Below the pieces are notes generated by a model. It saw only the letters and a program-made list of their open reading frames with translations. It was not told the origin of the DNA and ran no database searches. Shown here in pieces: positions 7,487-17,257 of a stretch of DNA of 51,629 nt. Origin of the DNA: Selenomonadaceae bacterium. GTDB taxonomy: Bacteria > Bacillota > Negativicutes > Selenomonadales > Selenomonadaceae. The first letter of the stretch is position 1. Each line of letters opens with the position of its first letter. Location: contig JALFBM010000072.1 in the NCBI GenBank assembly GCA_022773425.1, positions 1 through 51,629 on the forward strand. The letters run 5' to 3'. The position numbers and the translations under genes were made by a program.

Positions 7487-9559
7487 GTGAACGTAACGGA
7501 TCCAATCCAATATCTAAAAGGCATCGGCCCGAAGAAGCAGAAGCTGCTGGAACGGCTCGGCATACATACCGTCTCGGATATGCTGACCCATTTCCCACGC
7601 GCATACGAAGATCAATCGGTCCTGACGCCGATCGCCCGTCTGCAGCCGGGCGAGTCCATGACGACGGCCGGCTGTGTCATGCAGGTCCAGGAGCGGCGTG
7701 CCGGACGCAATGGCCGCCTCACCATCCTCACGGTCATGCTCGGCGACGGTACGGGCTTTCTCAGCGTGACCTGGTTCAACCAAAAGTATCTAAAAAAGCA
7801 GCTAAAACCCGGCACGCGCCTCTTTGTCGCGGGCAAGGTCGAATACGCCTACGGCGGCCGCGGACAGCTTGCGATGAAAAGCCCCTCGTCGTTCCAGGTC
7901 CTCGACGAGGGAGACACGGCCGAGCAGCATACGGGCATCCTGCCGATCTATCCGGCGACGGAAAGCCTGAATCAAAAGTTTTTCCGCAAGGAGATGCAGA
8001 CGCTTTTCGCGTCTCTGCCGACGCTGCCGGAGGTCATACCGAAAGACATCGAACAGCGCTACGCGCTGATGCCACGATACGAGGCCTTTCGCGCCATTCA
8101 TTTTCCGGAGAACGAGCAGCAGCTGCATGACGCACGGCACCGCCTGGCGTTCGAAGAACTGTATCTGATCCAGTGCGGGCTGCTGTTGCTAAGGCGGCGG
8201 GCGCAGGAAAAGCAGCAGGGCATCCGGCATCTCATGAACGGCCACAGCATCCAGCAGCTGCTCAAGGCCCTGCCCTTTTCCCTGACACGGGATCAGCAGC
8301 GTGTATGGCAGGAAATCGTCCGCGATATGGAAAGCCCTGTACCGATGCGACGCCTCGTGCAGGGCGATGTCGGCTCGGGGAAAACGGTCATCGCGATGCT
8401 CGCCCTCGTCAAGACGGTGGAGAACGGCTATCAGGGCGCGATGATGGCACCGACGGAAATCCTCGCGAGCCAACACGCCGAGGCGTTCCAAAACGCCTTA
8501 ACGCCGCTCGGCATACGCATTGGCTTCCTCTCCGGCCATCTGACGCCGAAAAAGCGTCAGGCTGTCTACGACGCCATCTCTAATCACACGCTCGATATCG
8601 TGGTCGGCACGCATGCGCTGATACAGGAAAGCGTGCATTTTGACAAACTCGGCCTCGTGGTAACGGATGAGCAGCACCGCTTCGGGATTGCGCAGCGGGC
8701 GGAACTAGAAAAAAAAGGGAAAAACGGCGTCGTGCCCGATGTGCTCGTCATGACCGCGACGCCGATCCCGCGAACGATGACCCTGACCGTTTACGGCGAT
8801 CTCGACGTATCGTTGATCCGAGAGCTCCCTCCTGGACGCAAGCCGATCCGAACCTTCGTGCGACAGACGGACCGGCGTCCGCTGATCTATCAGTATGTCC
8901 ACAGCCAGCTCGCCGAAGGCCGGCAGGCCTATGTCGTCTGCCCCCTGATTGAACAGAACGACGAAAGCGACTTGCCGTCCGCTGAGGAAATCTACGACGA
9001 GCTCCGCTTCGGACTGTTCCACGATATGCGCGTCGGCCTGATCCACGGCAGGATGAAAGAGGCGGAAAAAGACGCGGTCATGCAGGCGTTTTACGAGAAT
9101 CAAATCCAACTGCTCGTCTCGACAACTGTCATCGAGGTTGGCGTCAACGTGCCGAACGCGAGCATCATGGTCGTCGAGCACGCGGACCGCTTCGGTCTTG
9201 CGCAGCTGCATCAGCTGCGCGGACGGATTGGACGCGGCCCGTACGCATCGTTCTGCATTCTCGTTTCTGACAGCCGCACGCAAACCGCACGGGAACGTCT
9301 GCATATCCTCGAGACCACGAGTGACGGCTTTAAGCTCGCCGAGGAAGACCTGCGGCTTCGCGGGCCGGGACAATTCTTTGGACGCATGCAGCACGGCCTG
9401 CCCGACCTGAAAATCGCGGATGTATTCAGCGACATGGATATCCTGCTGCAGGCCAGGCAGGCCGCACAGGAAACCCTTGCCAGCAGCAAAAATCTCGCGT
9501 TCGTCCTGCCGACGCTCAACCATCGGTATCCACAATTCGGACAGATTACCGAGGCATGA
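7487..9559 (+). CDS. recG: ATP-dependent DNA helicase RecG
   Basis: Double-stranded DNA translocase that reverses stalled forks and processes branched recombination intermediates. The N-terminal wedge/OB domain begins DPIQYLKGIGPKKQKLLERLG. The Walker A GDVGSGKT is near residue 294, the DEQH box (TDEQHRFGIAQR) near 394, then TATPIPRT. Helicase C motifs include STTVIEVGVNVPNA and QLRGRIGRG. The usual length of about 690 residues is reached from GTG at 7487, preceded by AGGTGA; the open frame extending upstream (from 7388) lacks a ribosome site and family similarity. Confidence 0.95.
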   Translation: MNVTDPIQYLKGIGPKKQKLLERLGIHTVSDMLTHFPRAYEDQSVLTPIARLQPGESMTTAGCVMQVQERRAGRNGRLTILTVMLGDGTGFLSVTWFNQKYLKKQLKPGTRLFVAGKVEYAYGGRGQLAMKSPSSFQVLDEGDTAEQHTGILPIYPATESLNQKFFRKEMQTLFASLPTLPEVIPKDIEQRYALMPRYEAFRAIHFPENEQQLHDARHRLAFEELYLIQCGLLLLRRRAQEKQQGIRHLMNGHSIQQLLKALPFSLTRDQQRVWQEIVRDMESPVPMRRLVQGDVGSGKTVIAMLALVKTVENGYQGAMMAPTEILASQHAEAFQNALTPLGIRIGFLSGHLTPKKRQAVYDAISNHTLDIVVGTHALIQESVHFDKLGLVVTDEQHRFGIAQRAELEKKGKNGVVPDVLVMTATPIPRTMTLTVYGDLDVSLIRELPPGRKPIRTFVRQTDRRPLIYQYVHSQLAEGRQAYVVCPLIEQNDESDLPSAEEIYDELRFGLFHDMRVGLIHGRMKEAEKDAVMQAFYENQIQLLVSTTVIEVGVNVPNASIMVVEHADRFGLAQLHQLRGRIGRGPYASFCILVSDSRTQTARERLHILETTSDGFKLAEEDLRLRGPGQFFGRMQHGLPDLKIADVFSDMDILLQARQAAQETLASSKNLAFVLPTLNHRYPQFGQITEA

Positions 9560-9607
9560 TGCCTCCTGTACCCTTGGCTCGATCCGATGGAACGCAAAAT
9601 CCAATAC

Positions 9608-9642
9608 AAAAAAAGGTATCTAGTTTCCTAGATACCTTTTTC
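9608..9642. terminator. Bidirectional terminator between recG and pckA
   Basis: A near-perfect stem AAAAAGGTATCTAG / CTAGATACCTTTTT with a four-base loop. The A run and T run on either side make it work on both strands, ending recG (+) and pckA (-). Confidence 0.9.
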
Positions 9643-9669
9643 TTTGCGTTATTCTGGATTCGCATGGAA

Positions 9670-11319
9670 TCAGAGCTGCGGGCCAGCAGCAACGAGCGTC
9701 TTGCCATGCTTATCGGAAGCATACTTCTTATCGAAGTTTTCGATGAACATCTTAGCAAGCTTCTTTGCGCGGATATCCCACTCGCCTTCGTCCTTGTAGT
9801 CCCAAGCGGACTTCGAAGGATCCTTGTACGTGTCTTTCGGATCGAGAACGTCCGGGTTGACACCTGGCAGCTCCGTCGGAATCTCGAGGTTGAAATACGG
9901 AATCTTCTTCGTCGGAGCCTTGTCAATAGCGCCGCTGTGGATGGCGTCGATGATGCCGCGCGTATCCTTGATGGAGATGCGCTTGCCAAAGCCGTTCCAG
10001 CCGGTGTTGACGAGGTATGCACGCGCACCGTTCGCGTTCGTGCGCTTTACGAGCTCCTGTGCGTATTTCGTCGGCGGGAGTTCGAGGAATGCCTGACCGA
10101 AGCAAGCGGAGAACGTCGGCGTCGGCTCCGTGATGCCGCGCTCCGTGCCAGCCAGCTTGGACGTGAAGCCGGACAGGAAGTAGTACTGCATCTGTTCCGG
10201 CGTCAGGATGGAAACCGGCGGCAGAACGCCGAACGCATCTGCTGCGAGGAAGATGACGCTCTTAGCCGCTGGGCCAGCGCTCTTCGTGCTGATGAAGTCC
10301 TTGACCGTGCTCTTGATATGGTCAATCGGATAGGAAACACGCGTGTTCTGCGTGATGCTTGCATCATCAAAGTCAACTTTGTTGCCGTCTTTCAGAACGA
10401 CGTTCTCGAGCAGAGCGTTGCGCTTGATGGCACCAAAGATATCCGGCTCAGCCTCTGGATCGAGGTCGATAACCTTTGCGTAGCAGCCGCCCTCAAGGTT
10501 GAACACACCGTCATCATCCCAGCCGTGCTCATCATCGCCGATGAGGAGGCGTTTCGGATCCGTGGACAGCGTCGTCTTGCCCGTGCCGGAGAGGCCGAAG
10601 AAGACTGCCGTGTTCTTGCCCTGCTTATCCGTGTTCGCGGAGCAGTGCATGCAAGCGATGCCCTTCAGCGGGAGGAAGTACATCATCATCGAGAGCATGC
10701 CCTTCTTCATCTCACCGCCGTACCAGGTGTTGATGATAACCTGCTCTTTTTCCGTGAGGTTGAAGAGAACTGCCGTCTCGGAATGGAGGCCGAGCTCTTT
10801 CCAGTTCGTGACCTTCGCTTTCGAAGCGTTGTAGACAACGAAGTCCGGCTTGAAGTTTGCTTCCTCTTCCGGCGTCGGCTTGATGAACATGTTGCGTACG
10901 AAATGTGCCTGCCATGCAACTTCCATGATGAAGCGGACAGCCATACGCGTGTTCTTGTTCGCACCGCAGAACCCATCTACGACATAGAGCTTCTTGTTGG
11001 AGAGCTCTTTCTTCGCAAGATCCTTAACGGCCTTCCAAGCTTCCGGCGTAGCGCGATGGTTATCATTGTGATACGCCTCGCTGTCCCACCAAACCGTGTC
11101 GTGAGAAGTAGCATCGTCAACGATGAACTTATCCTTCGGGGAGCGGCCCGTAAAGATACCCGTCTTGACGTCGACAGCACCGAGATCGGAAACCTCGCCG
11201 ACTTCATAACCAGTCAGGCCCGGTTTCGTCTCCTCTTCAAACAACTTCATGTAAGAAGGGTTGTAGACGATTTCCGTCGTGCCAGTGATTCCGTACTGAC
11301 TCAGATCGATGTTTGCCAT
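9670..11319 (-). CDS. pckA: Phosphoenolpyruvate carboxykinase (ATP)
   Basis: Interconverts oxaloacetate plus ATP with PEP, CO2 and ADP; in fermenters it can run towards oxaloacetate for succinate or propionate formation. The kinase-1a P-loop [18 protein letters not shown] is near residues 235-252, followed by [16 protein letters not shown] and the kinase-2 Asp region. An N-terminal [11 protein letters not shown] is also typical. The 549-residue length fits the ATP-dependent form. The start [10 protein letters not shown] was chosen over an ATG seven codons upstream because AGAGG precedes it. It has its own promoter and terminator. Confidence 0.96.
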   Translation of the reverse strand: MANIDLSQYGITGTTEIVYNPSYMKLFEEETKPGLTGYEVGEVSDLGAVDVKTGIFTGRSPKDKFIVDDATSHDTVWWDSEAYHNDNHRATPEAWKAVKDLAKKELSNKKLYVVDGFCGANKNTRMAVRFIMEVAWQAHFVRNMFIKPTPEEEANFKPDFVVYNASKAKVTNWKELGLHSETAVLFNLTEKEQVIINTWYGGEMKKGMLSMMMYFLPLKGIACMHCSANTDKQGKNTAVFFGLSGTGKTTLSTDPKRLLIGDDEHGWDDDGVFNLEGGCYAKVIDLDPEAEPDIFGAIKRNALLENVVLKDGNKVDFDDASITQNTRVSYPIDHIKSTVKDFISTKSAGPAAKSVIFLAADAFGVLPPVSILTPEQMQYYFLSGFTSKLAGTERGITEPTPTFSACFGQAFLELPPTKYAQELVKRTNANGARAYLVNTGWNGFGKRISIKDTRGIIDAIHSGAIDKAPTKKIPYFNLEIPTELPGVNPDVLDPKDTYKDPSKSAWDYKDEGEWDIRAKKLAKMFIENFDKKYASDKHGKTLVAAGPQL

Positions 11320-11402
11320 TGTACTTTCAACCTCTTTCATTGAAAATTCAGCATATCTCGTGAATCGGTTCGCATCCGCCTGCTCCCCGTCTCACAGCTA
11401 TT

Positions 11403-11431
11403 ATAATAGCTTATTCAATCATAAATGTCAA
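11403..11431 (-). promoter_or_regulatory. Sigma-A promoter of pckA
   Basis: On the minus strand TTGACA (11426-11431), 17 bases, TATTAT (11403-11408), about 84 bases before the pckA start. I see no catabolite-control palindrome near it. Confidence 0.8.
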
Positions 11432-11485
11432 ACATCTGTACGTATTTAATTGTTGGAAATTATTTATCGAAAAGTTCCCTATTCT

Positions 11486-12991
11486 TCAATCCTGTTTTTT
11501 CATGAATGCCCGGATCGCATCGCGCATTTCCGCGCGGCTGCAGACGCCCTTCTGACGGATTTCCTTCGAGCGCAGAGAGGATAGGCCATACGGGATGGCA
11601 AGGCCGCTGACCTCGTGCAATTTATCCTGCATCGCGAATTCGTCGAGCCCTTCCGTATCGACGCCGATTGCCTCGAGGACGCTTGCGTTGAACTTGTACG
11701 GGCTCGCCGTCGAGACAACGATAACCGGCGTCTCATCGCCCGTCTCCTCGCGGTAGGTCTCCGCCGCGTGCCAGGCGACCGCGGAATGCGTATCGAGCAC
11801 GTAATGGCTGCGCTCGAATACATCGTGAATGGTCGCTTTCGTCTGTTCGTCGCTGGTCCAGCTCGCCGCGAACGTTTCGCGGATCTTTGCCAGCGTCCCG
11901 GCGTCGACGGTATAGCGGCCAGTCTTTGCGAGCTCCGCCATCCACCCCTTGACACGTGCCTTGTCCTCGGTCATATGGTAGAGCAGGCGCTCGAGGTTCG
12001 AAGAGATCAGAATATCCATGGATGGCGTGATGGTCTTGTAGAAGGCCCGGTTCCGGTCGTAGGTTCCACTCGTCAGGAAGTCGGTCAGCACGTTGTTCGC
12101 ATTCGAGGCGCAGATCAGCTTGTGAATCGGAAGGCCCATGCGCTTTGCATAGTACGCCGCGAGGATATCGCCGAAATTGCCGGTCGGCACCGAGAAATTC
12201 ACGGCATCGCCCATCTTGATCGTGGCCTCTTCCACAAGGTCAGCATAGGCGCTGAAATAGTAGACAATCTGCGGGACGAGCCGGCCCCAGTTGATGGAGT
12301 TGGCGGAGGAGAGCCGCACGCCCTGCGAGGCGAGCTGCGCATTAAAAGCCGCATCGGAGAAAATCGCCTTTACGCCGCTCTGCGCATCGTCAAAGTTGCC
12401 GCGGATTGCCGTCGCGTTGACATTCCCGCCCTCCTGCGTCGCCATCTGCAAATACTGGATCCGGCTGACACCGCCCTCGGGGTAAAACACGAGGATCGAG
12501 ATCTGCGGGACATCGCGGAAGCCCTCGAGCGCCGCCTTGCCCGTATCGCCGGACGTCGCGACGAGGATTAGCACACGCTCCTTTGCGCCCGTCTTTTGGA
12601 GCGCCGTCCGCATGAGCTGTGGCAGCAGCTGCAAAGCCATGTCTTTGAACGCGCTCGTCGGGCCATGCCAGAGCTCGAGCACCGGGAAAGGCGCGTTTTC
12701 CGGTGCTCGGACCTCGGCGCGCTTGCATGCCGTAGCATCAAAGTTCCCGCGGTTGTACGCGCGGTCTACACAGGCATGCAATTCCTGCTCCGTGTAATCG
12801 GTCAGGAACTGCGCAAGCACCTTTTCCGCGCGTTCCTCATAGCTGAGCCCGAGCAGAGCATCCACAAAGGATATACCGAGCTGCGGAATCTCCGATGGCA
12901 CGAAAAGGCCTCCATCTGCGGCAAGCCCCTCGAGAATTGCCTCTGCCGAAGTCTTTTTCTCCGCATCCCCGCGCGTACTCGAATAATACAT
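11486..12991 (-). CDS. thrC: Threonine synthase
   Basis: PLP enzyme turning O-phosphohomoserine into threonine, the last step after hom and thrB. The protein is 501 residues long. The lysine that binds PLP is in ELWHGPTSAFKDMALQLLP near residue 113, and ILVATSGDTGKAALEGF gives the phosphate-binding loop. SVPTGNFGDILAAYYAKRMG is also typical. ATG 12989-12991 follows AAAGGA by eight bases and gives the family N-terminus YYSSTRGD. It is not in the hom-thrB operon but has its own promoter. No terminator is evident before pckA. Confidence 0.95.
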   Translation of the reverse strand: MYYSSTRGDAEKKTSAEAILEGLAADGGLFVPSEIPQLGISFVDALLGLSYEERAEKVLAQFLTDYTEQELHACVDRAYNRGNFDATACKRAEVRAPENAPFPVLELWHGPTSAFKDMALQLLPQLMRTALQKTGAKERVLILVATSGDTGKAALEGFRDVPQISILVFYPEGGVSRIQYLQMATQEGGNVNATAIRGNFDDAQSGVKAIFSDAAFNAQLASQGVRLSSANSINWGRLVPQIVYYFSAYADLVEEATIKMGDAVNFSVPTGNFGDILAAYYAKRMGLPIHKLICASNANNVLTDFLTSGTYDRNRAFYKTITPSMDILISSNLERLLYHMTEDKARVKGWMAELAKTGRYTVDAGTLAKIRETFAASWTSDEQTKATIHDVFERSHYVLDTHSAVAWHAAETYREETGDETPVIVVSTASPYKFNASVLEAIGVDTEGLDEFAMQDKLHEVSGLAIPYGLSSLRSKEIRQKGVCSRAEMRDAIRAFMKKQD

Positions 12992-13049
12992 GACAACATT
13001 CCTTTCTCTATATACAGGTTGATAAAATTCTATACAATTGTTTTTCGTC

Positions 13050-13077
13050 ATTATACCACAGAACGTCTGCTTTGTAA
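13050..13077 (-). promoter_or_regulatory. Promoter of thrC
   Basis: On the minus strand TTACAA (13072-13077), 16 bases, TATAAT (13050-13055), with TGG directly before the -10 as an extended element. It lies about 59 bases before thrC, leaving a short leader with no T-box seen. Confidence 0.75.
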
Positions 13078-13149
13078 CTATGCAAAGCAAAAAAAGATGT
13101 CATTCTGCCTATCTTATCGCATCGTATCCCCCCTTTTTCCGCAATTTTA

Positions 13150-13158
13150 TGGTAAAAT
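13150..13158 (+). promoter_or_regulatory. Possible extended -10 promoter of nadE
   Basis: TGGTAAAAT at 13150-13158 matches an extended -10. No convincing -35 is present at 17 bases. The nadE start is about 49 bases downstream. Confidence 0.4.
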
Positions 13159-13206
13159 AATCTCATATTCCCCTGTTCACGTTGACTTTTGGTGAGGTGT
13201 ATTTCT

Positions 13207-15105
13207 TTGTTACCGATTGCTATAGCACAAATGGAGGTCATTCCGGGGCACCCGGATCGAAATGCAGCGACCATGCTCCGCATGATCGCCGATGCGAAAA
13301 AGCAGGGCGCGGGACTCATCCTCTTTCCGGAGATGGCGATTCCCGGCTACCTGCTCGGCGATACGTGGGAGCAGGAGTCCTTTATCCGCGACTGCGAGTC
13401 CTACGGACAGGACATCATCGCGGCTTCGAAAGGCATCTGCGTGATGTTCGGCAACATCGCGGCGGACTGGACAAAAAAGAACAACGACGGCCGCGTGCGC
13501 AAATACAACGCCTTTTTCACCGCACAGGACGGGAAGCTCGTACATCCGGACAGCATGCCCTACCCGTTTGTCATCAAGACCTTGATGCCAAACTACCGCG
13601 AGTTCGACGATACGCGGCATTTCTTCAGCCTGCAGAAACTGGCGCGCGAGCTCGGCACGACGCCGGCCGCCCTGCTGTCGCCGGTATCCCTGAAACTCGG
13701 GGGAAAAAACTATCAGGTCGGCTGTCTGCTCTGCGAGGACGGATGGAGCGAGGACTATGAGGTCGCGCCGCTGCAGCTACTCGAGCACGGCGAACCCATC
13801 GACTTCTACGTGAATATCTCCGCGTCGCCGTATACGCTCGGCAAAAACGACAAGCGCAACCGCGTGTTCAGTGCACAGGCAAAAGAGGCGCACGCGCCGC
13901 TCTTCTACGTCAACTGCATCGGTCTGCAGAACAACGGTAAGACCATCTACACCTTCGACGGATCGAGCACGGTCTACAATGAAAACGGGTCGGTCGTTTC
14001 GGTCGCGCCGGAATACCGGGAATCCCTGGAGATCTTCGATCTCGACAGTCTCAGCAGCCGCCCGGCCGCCGTCCAGAAGCCGGAAAAGGAAGTCGCGCAC
14101 ATTTATCGCGCCCTGCATTACGGCGTGCGCCGTTTCCTCGAAAACATTCATATGAAGAACGTCGTCATCGGCATTTCCGGCGGCATCGATTCTGCGGTCG
14201 CCGCTGCGCTCTACTGTCAGGTCGTCGGCCCGGAGCACCTGCTGCTCATCAATATGCCGAGCGTCTTCAACTCGGAGACGACCAAGGGCCTTTCGCAGCA
14301 GCTCGCCGAACGTCTCGGCTGCGAGTACATGATTGTTCCCATCCAGGAATCGGTCGATCATACCAGGGCGCAGCTTGAATCCTGCCCGGTCACACTGCAA
14401 AAGGACGGCACGGAAAAACACCTTTCGGTCTCGTCCTTTGTCCTGGAAAATATTCAGGCGCGCGACCGCTCGGCACGCGTGCTCGCTGGTGCGGCAGCGG
14501 CCTTCGGCGGAGGCTTTACCTGCAACGCCAACAAAGCGGAGACGACGGTCGGCTACTCAACACTTTACGGGGATCAGTCCGGTTTTCTCGCGGCGCTCGC
14601 CGACCTTTGGAAGCATCAGGTCTACGACCTCGCCCGCTATATGAACGAGGAGATCTATCACCGCGAAGTCGTGCCGCAGGGCATCATCGACATCGTGCCG
14701 TCCGCCGAACTCTCCTCCGCACAGAACGTGGACGAAGGCAAGGGCGATCCGATCAAGTACCCGTATCACGACTACCTGTTCCGCTCGTTCATCGAACGCT
14801 GGCGCAAGGCGACGCCAGAAGATCTGCTCGTCTGGTACCAGGACGGCACGGTCGAGGAACACATCGGCTGCGAAAAAGGCCTGGTCAAGAAATATTTCCC
14901 GACACCCAAGGACTTCATCGCCGATCTCGAACGCTGGTGGAATCTGTTCACCGGTATGGCCGTTGCCAAGCGTATCCAGGCCCCGCCTATCCTCGCGGTC
15001 AGCCGCCGCGCCTACGGCTTCGATCACCGTGAGGCGCAGAACGGGCCGTACTATACGAGAAAATACCGACAGCTAAAGGAAGCCCTGCTGAATCGCGAGG
15101 CTTGA
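13207..15105 (+). CDS. nadE: Glutamine-dependent NAD(+) synthase
   Basis: Amidates nicotinic acid adenine dinucleotide to NAD+ using glutamine-derived ammonia. The N-terminal CN-hydrolase (glutaminase) domain shows its Glu in LILFPEMAIPGY near residue 41 and its Cys in GCLLCEDGWSED near 176. The C-terminal synthetase domain has the PP-loop IGISGGIDSAVAAALY near residue 323. The two-domain length of 632 residues is as expected. I set the start at TTG 13207-13209, seven bases after GGTGAGGTG; an upstream in-frame TTG at 13189 would overlap that site. A terminator follows. Confidence 0.93.
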   Translation: MLPIAIAQMEVIPGHPDRNAATMLRMIADAKKQGAGLILFPEMAIPGYLLGDTWEQESFIRDCESYGQDIIAASKGICVMFGNIAADWTKKNNDGRVRKYNAFFTAQDGKLVHPDSMPYPFVIKTLMPNYREFDDTRHFFSLQKLARELGTTPAALLSPVSLKLGGKNYQVGCLLCEDGWSEDYEVAPLQLLEHGEPIDFYVNISASPYTLGKNDKRNRVFSAQAKEAHAPLFYVNCIGLQNNGKTIYTFDGSSTVYNENGSVVSVAPEYRESLEIFDLDSLSSRPAAVQKPEKEVAHIYRALHYGVRRFLENIHMKNVVIGISGGIDSAVAAALYCQVVGPEHLLLINMPSVFNSETTKGLSQQLAERLGCEYMIVPIQESVDHTRAQLESCPVTLQKDGTEKHLSVSSFVLENIQARDRSARVLAGAAAAFGGGFTCNANKAETTVGYSTLYGDQSGFLAALADLWKHQVYDLARYMNEEIYHREVVPQGIIDIVPSAELSSAQNVDEGKGDPIKYPYHDYLFRSFIERWRKATPEDLLVWYQDGTVEEHIGCEKGLVKKYFPTPKDFIADLERWWNLFTGMAVAKRIQAPPILAVSRRAYGFDHREAQNGPYYTRKYRQLKEALLNREA

Positions 15106-15111
15106 AAAGCC

Positions 15112-15139
15112 GCCTTCCCTAGAGTGGAAGGCTTTTTTT
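15112..15139 (+). terminator. Intrinsic terminator after nadE
   Basis: Perfect stem GCCTTCC (15112-15118) / GGAAGGC (15126-15132), then seven T. Confidence 0.9.
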
Positions 15140-15140
15140 A

Positions 15141-15188
15141 TCGAAAAAAGCTGCCATCCGAACCCATCGTGTTCGGATAGCAGCTTTT
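15141..15188 (-). terminator. Intrinsic terminator after typA
   Basis: A 17-bp stem with one mismatch (15146-15162 with 15172-15188) is followed on the minus strand by a T run. It lies back to back with the nadE terminator. Confidence 0.9.
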
Positions 15189-15220
15189 CTTTGTTCTATG
15201 AAATCGTGGAAATCGCAGGA

Positions 15221-17047
15221 TCAGCCTTTGCGGGCATTCTTTGCCGCGCGGCCGCGAACCGTACGGTCAAGGATCGCCTTGCGCAGGCGGATGCTCTTCG
15301 GCGTGACCTCGACGAGCTCATCGTTGTTGATGTACTCGATGGCCTGCTCGAGAGACAGGATGCGCGGCGGCGTCAGGCGGATTGCCTCATCGGAGGACGA
15401 CGTACGCATGTTCGAAACGTTCTTCTTCTTGCACGGGTTGATGTCGATATCGTTCTCGCGGGAGTTCTCACCGACGATCATGCCTTCGTAGACCTGCTCG
15501 CCCGGGCTGATGAACATCGTGCCGCGGTCCTGAAGGGTATAGATGCCGTAGCCGGTCGTCTCTCCCTGTTCGAACGCGACGAGCGAGCCGCGCGTACGGC
15601 CCGGGATGTCGCCCTTATACGGCGCATAGCCGTGGAAGACATGGTTCATGATGCCATTGCCCTTCGTGCTCGTCAGCAGCTCCGAGCGGAAGCCGATCAG
15701 GCCGCGCGCCGGGATCGTGAACTCAAGACGCATGTAGCCTGCCGTCTCCGTCATATTCGTGAGCTCCGCCTTGCGTGTGCCGAGACCTTCCATGACGGCA
15801 CCCATATATTCCTGCGGAACCTCGACCGTCAGGTTCTCGATCGGCTCGCAGAGCTGACCGTTGATCGTCTTGTAGACGACCTCTGGCTTACCGACCTGCA
15901 ACTCATAGCCCTCGCGCCGCATTTCCTCGATAAGGATGGAGAGGTGCAGTTCGCCGCGTCCCGAAACCTTGAAGACATCCGGCGAATCGGTGTCCTCGAC
16001 CTTCATCGCAACGTTCGTTTCGACTTCTTTGTAGAGGCGCTCGCGCAGATGACGCGAGGTGACAAACTCGCCCTCGCGGCCCGCGAACGGGCTCGTGTTG
16101 ACGCCGAACGTCATCGAGAGCGTCGGCTCATCGATGCGGATGGCCGGCAGGGCTTCCGGCTGCTCTGCGTCTGCGACCGTGTAGCCGATGCTGACGTCGC
16201 CAAGGCCAGTCAGAGCGACGATCTCGCCCATCGACGCCTCCGGGACCTCCACGCGCTGCATGCCCTGATAGACAAAGACCTTGCCGATCTTCGCTTTGAT
16301 CTCCTGATCGCCGTTGATGAGGACGACGTTCTGGTTCGTATGGACCTTGCCGCGGCTGATACGGCCGACCGCGACGCGCCCGACATAGTCATCGGCCTCG
16401 AGCGTCGTGACCATGAGCTGGAGCGGGCCATCCGGATCGCCGTGCGGAGCCGGGATCTCTTTGACGATGGTCCCCATCAGCGGCTCGAGGTTATCGTTTT
16501 CGTCCTCCATATGGTATTTCGCGATGCCATCGCGCGCCGTCGCGTAGATGACCGGGAAATCAAGCTGGTCGTCATCCGCGTCGAGCTCCATGAAGAGCTC
16601 GAGGACCTCGTCGTAGACGTCGTCAACGCGCTGGTTCGGCTTATCGATCTTGTTGATGACGACGATCGGCTTCAGATGCTGTTCGAGTGCTTTGCGCAAC
16701 ACGTATTTCGTCTGCGGCATCGGGCCCTCGAAGGCGTCGACGAGCAGCAGGACGCCGTCGACCATGTTCAGGACACGCTCGACCTCACCGCCGAAGTCGG
16801 CATGGCCCGGGGTATCCACGATGTTGATCTTGGTGCCGTTATACATGATGGCCGTATTTTTCGACAGGATGGTGATGCCGCGCTCACGCTCGATATCGCC
16901 GGAGTCCATGACGCGGTCCTCTACCTGCTCATTCGAGCGGAACACATGGCTCTGCTTCAGCATGGCATCGACGAGCGTCGTTTTGCCGTGGTCGACATGT
17001 GCGATAATCGCGATGTTCCGAAGCTTGTCATTGGTGATCATACTCAT
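15221..17047 (-). CDS. typA: Translational GTPase TypA/BipA
   Basis: Ribosome-associated GTPase of the EF-G family involved in 50S assembly, stress and low-temperature growth. G motifs are clear: G1 [10 protein letters not shown] (about residues 16-25), G3 [12 protein letters not shown] and G4 INKIDKP. The C-terminal TypA-specific part contains [19 protein letters not shown] and the ending [10 protein letters not shown]. The 608-residue length is typical. ATG 17045-17047 is nearest to GGAGG; a second ATG two codons on is possible. It is transcribed from its own promoter. Confidence 0.95.
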   Translation of the reverse strand: MSMITNDKLRNIAIIAHVDHGKTTLVDAMLKQSHVFRSNEQVEDRVMDSGDIERERGITILSKNTAIMYNGTKINIVDTPGHADFGGEVERVLNMVDGVLLLVDAFEGPMPQTKYVLRKALEQHLKPIVVINKIDKPNQRVDDVYDEVLELFMELDADDDQLDFPVIYATARDGIAKYHMEDENDNLEPLMGTIVKEIPAPHGDPDGPLQLMVTTLEADDYVGRVAVGRISRGKVHTNQNVVLINGDQEIKAKIGKVFVYQGMQRVEVPEASMGEIVALTGLGDVSIGYTVADAEQPEALPAIRIDEPTLSMTFGVNTSPFAGREGEFVTSRHLRERLYKEVETNVAMKVEDTDSPDVFKVSGRGELHLSILIEEMRREGYELQVGKPEVVYKTINGQLCEPIENLTVEVPQEYMGAVMEGLGTRKAELTNMTETAGYMRLEFTIPARGLIGFRSELLTSTKGNGIMNHVFHGYAPYKGDIPGRTRGSLVAFEQGETTGYGIYTLQDRGTMFISPGEQVYEGMIVGENSRENDIDINPCKKKNVSNMRTSSSDEAIRLTPPRILSLEQAIEYINNDELVEVTPKSIRLRKAILDRTVRGRAAKNARKG

Positions 17048-17162
17048 ACTTTAAAATCTGCCTCCTATACCGATGAAAGCACATCCAACTTGTGTTTCCA
17101 CAAAGAAAAATGGCTGTTCGAAGACACCCATTTTATATCGAAAATTCTTTTATAACAATACT

Positions 17163-17191
17163 ACTATAGCCGTGCTTGCGCGGCTTGTCAA
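17163..17191 (-). promoter_or_regulatory. Sigma-A promoter of typA
   Basis: On the minus strand TTGACA (17186-17191), 17 bases, TATAGT (17163-17168), leaving a leader of roughly 110 bases before typA. Confidence 0.8.
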
Positions 17192-17200
17192 TACTTTCGG

Positions 17201-17240
17201 TCAAAAAACGGGAAGCCTTATCGAGTCGGCCTCCCGTTTC
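17201..17240 (-). terminator. Intrinsic terminator after the EF-G paralogue
   Basis: AAACGGGAAGCC (17206-17217) pairs with GGCCTCCCGTTT (17228-17239) with one mismatch; the minus strand then runs into six T. Confidence 0.88.
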
Positions 17241-17257
17241 GTTTCCCTGCTTATTCT

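Noticed and set aside
9556-11343. Long open frame opposite pckA (about 595 codons)
   Set aside because: It is antisense to a certain gene, arginine-rich and low-complexity, with no family match; a GC-rich codon shadow.
12992-13049. Threonine attenuator or T-box before thrC
   Set aside because: The leader is under 60 bases and has no run of Thr codons, T-box motif or terminator.
15191-17155. Long open frame opposite typA (about 654 codons)
   Set aside because: Antisense to typA with Asp/Arg/Leu-rich composition typical of mirror frames; no ribosome site.
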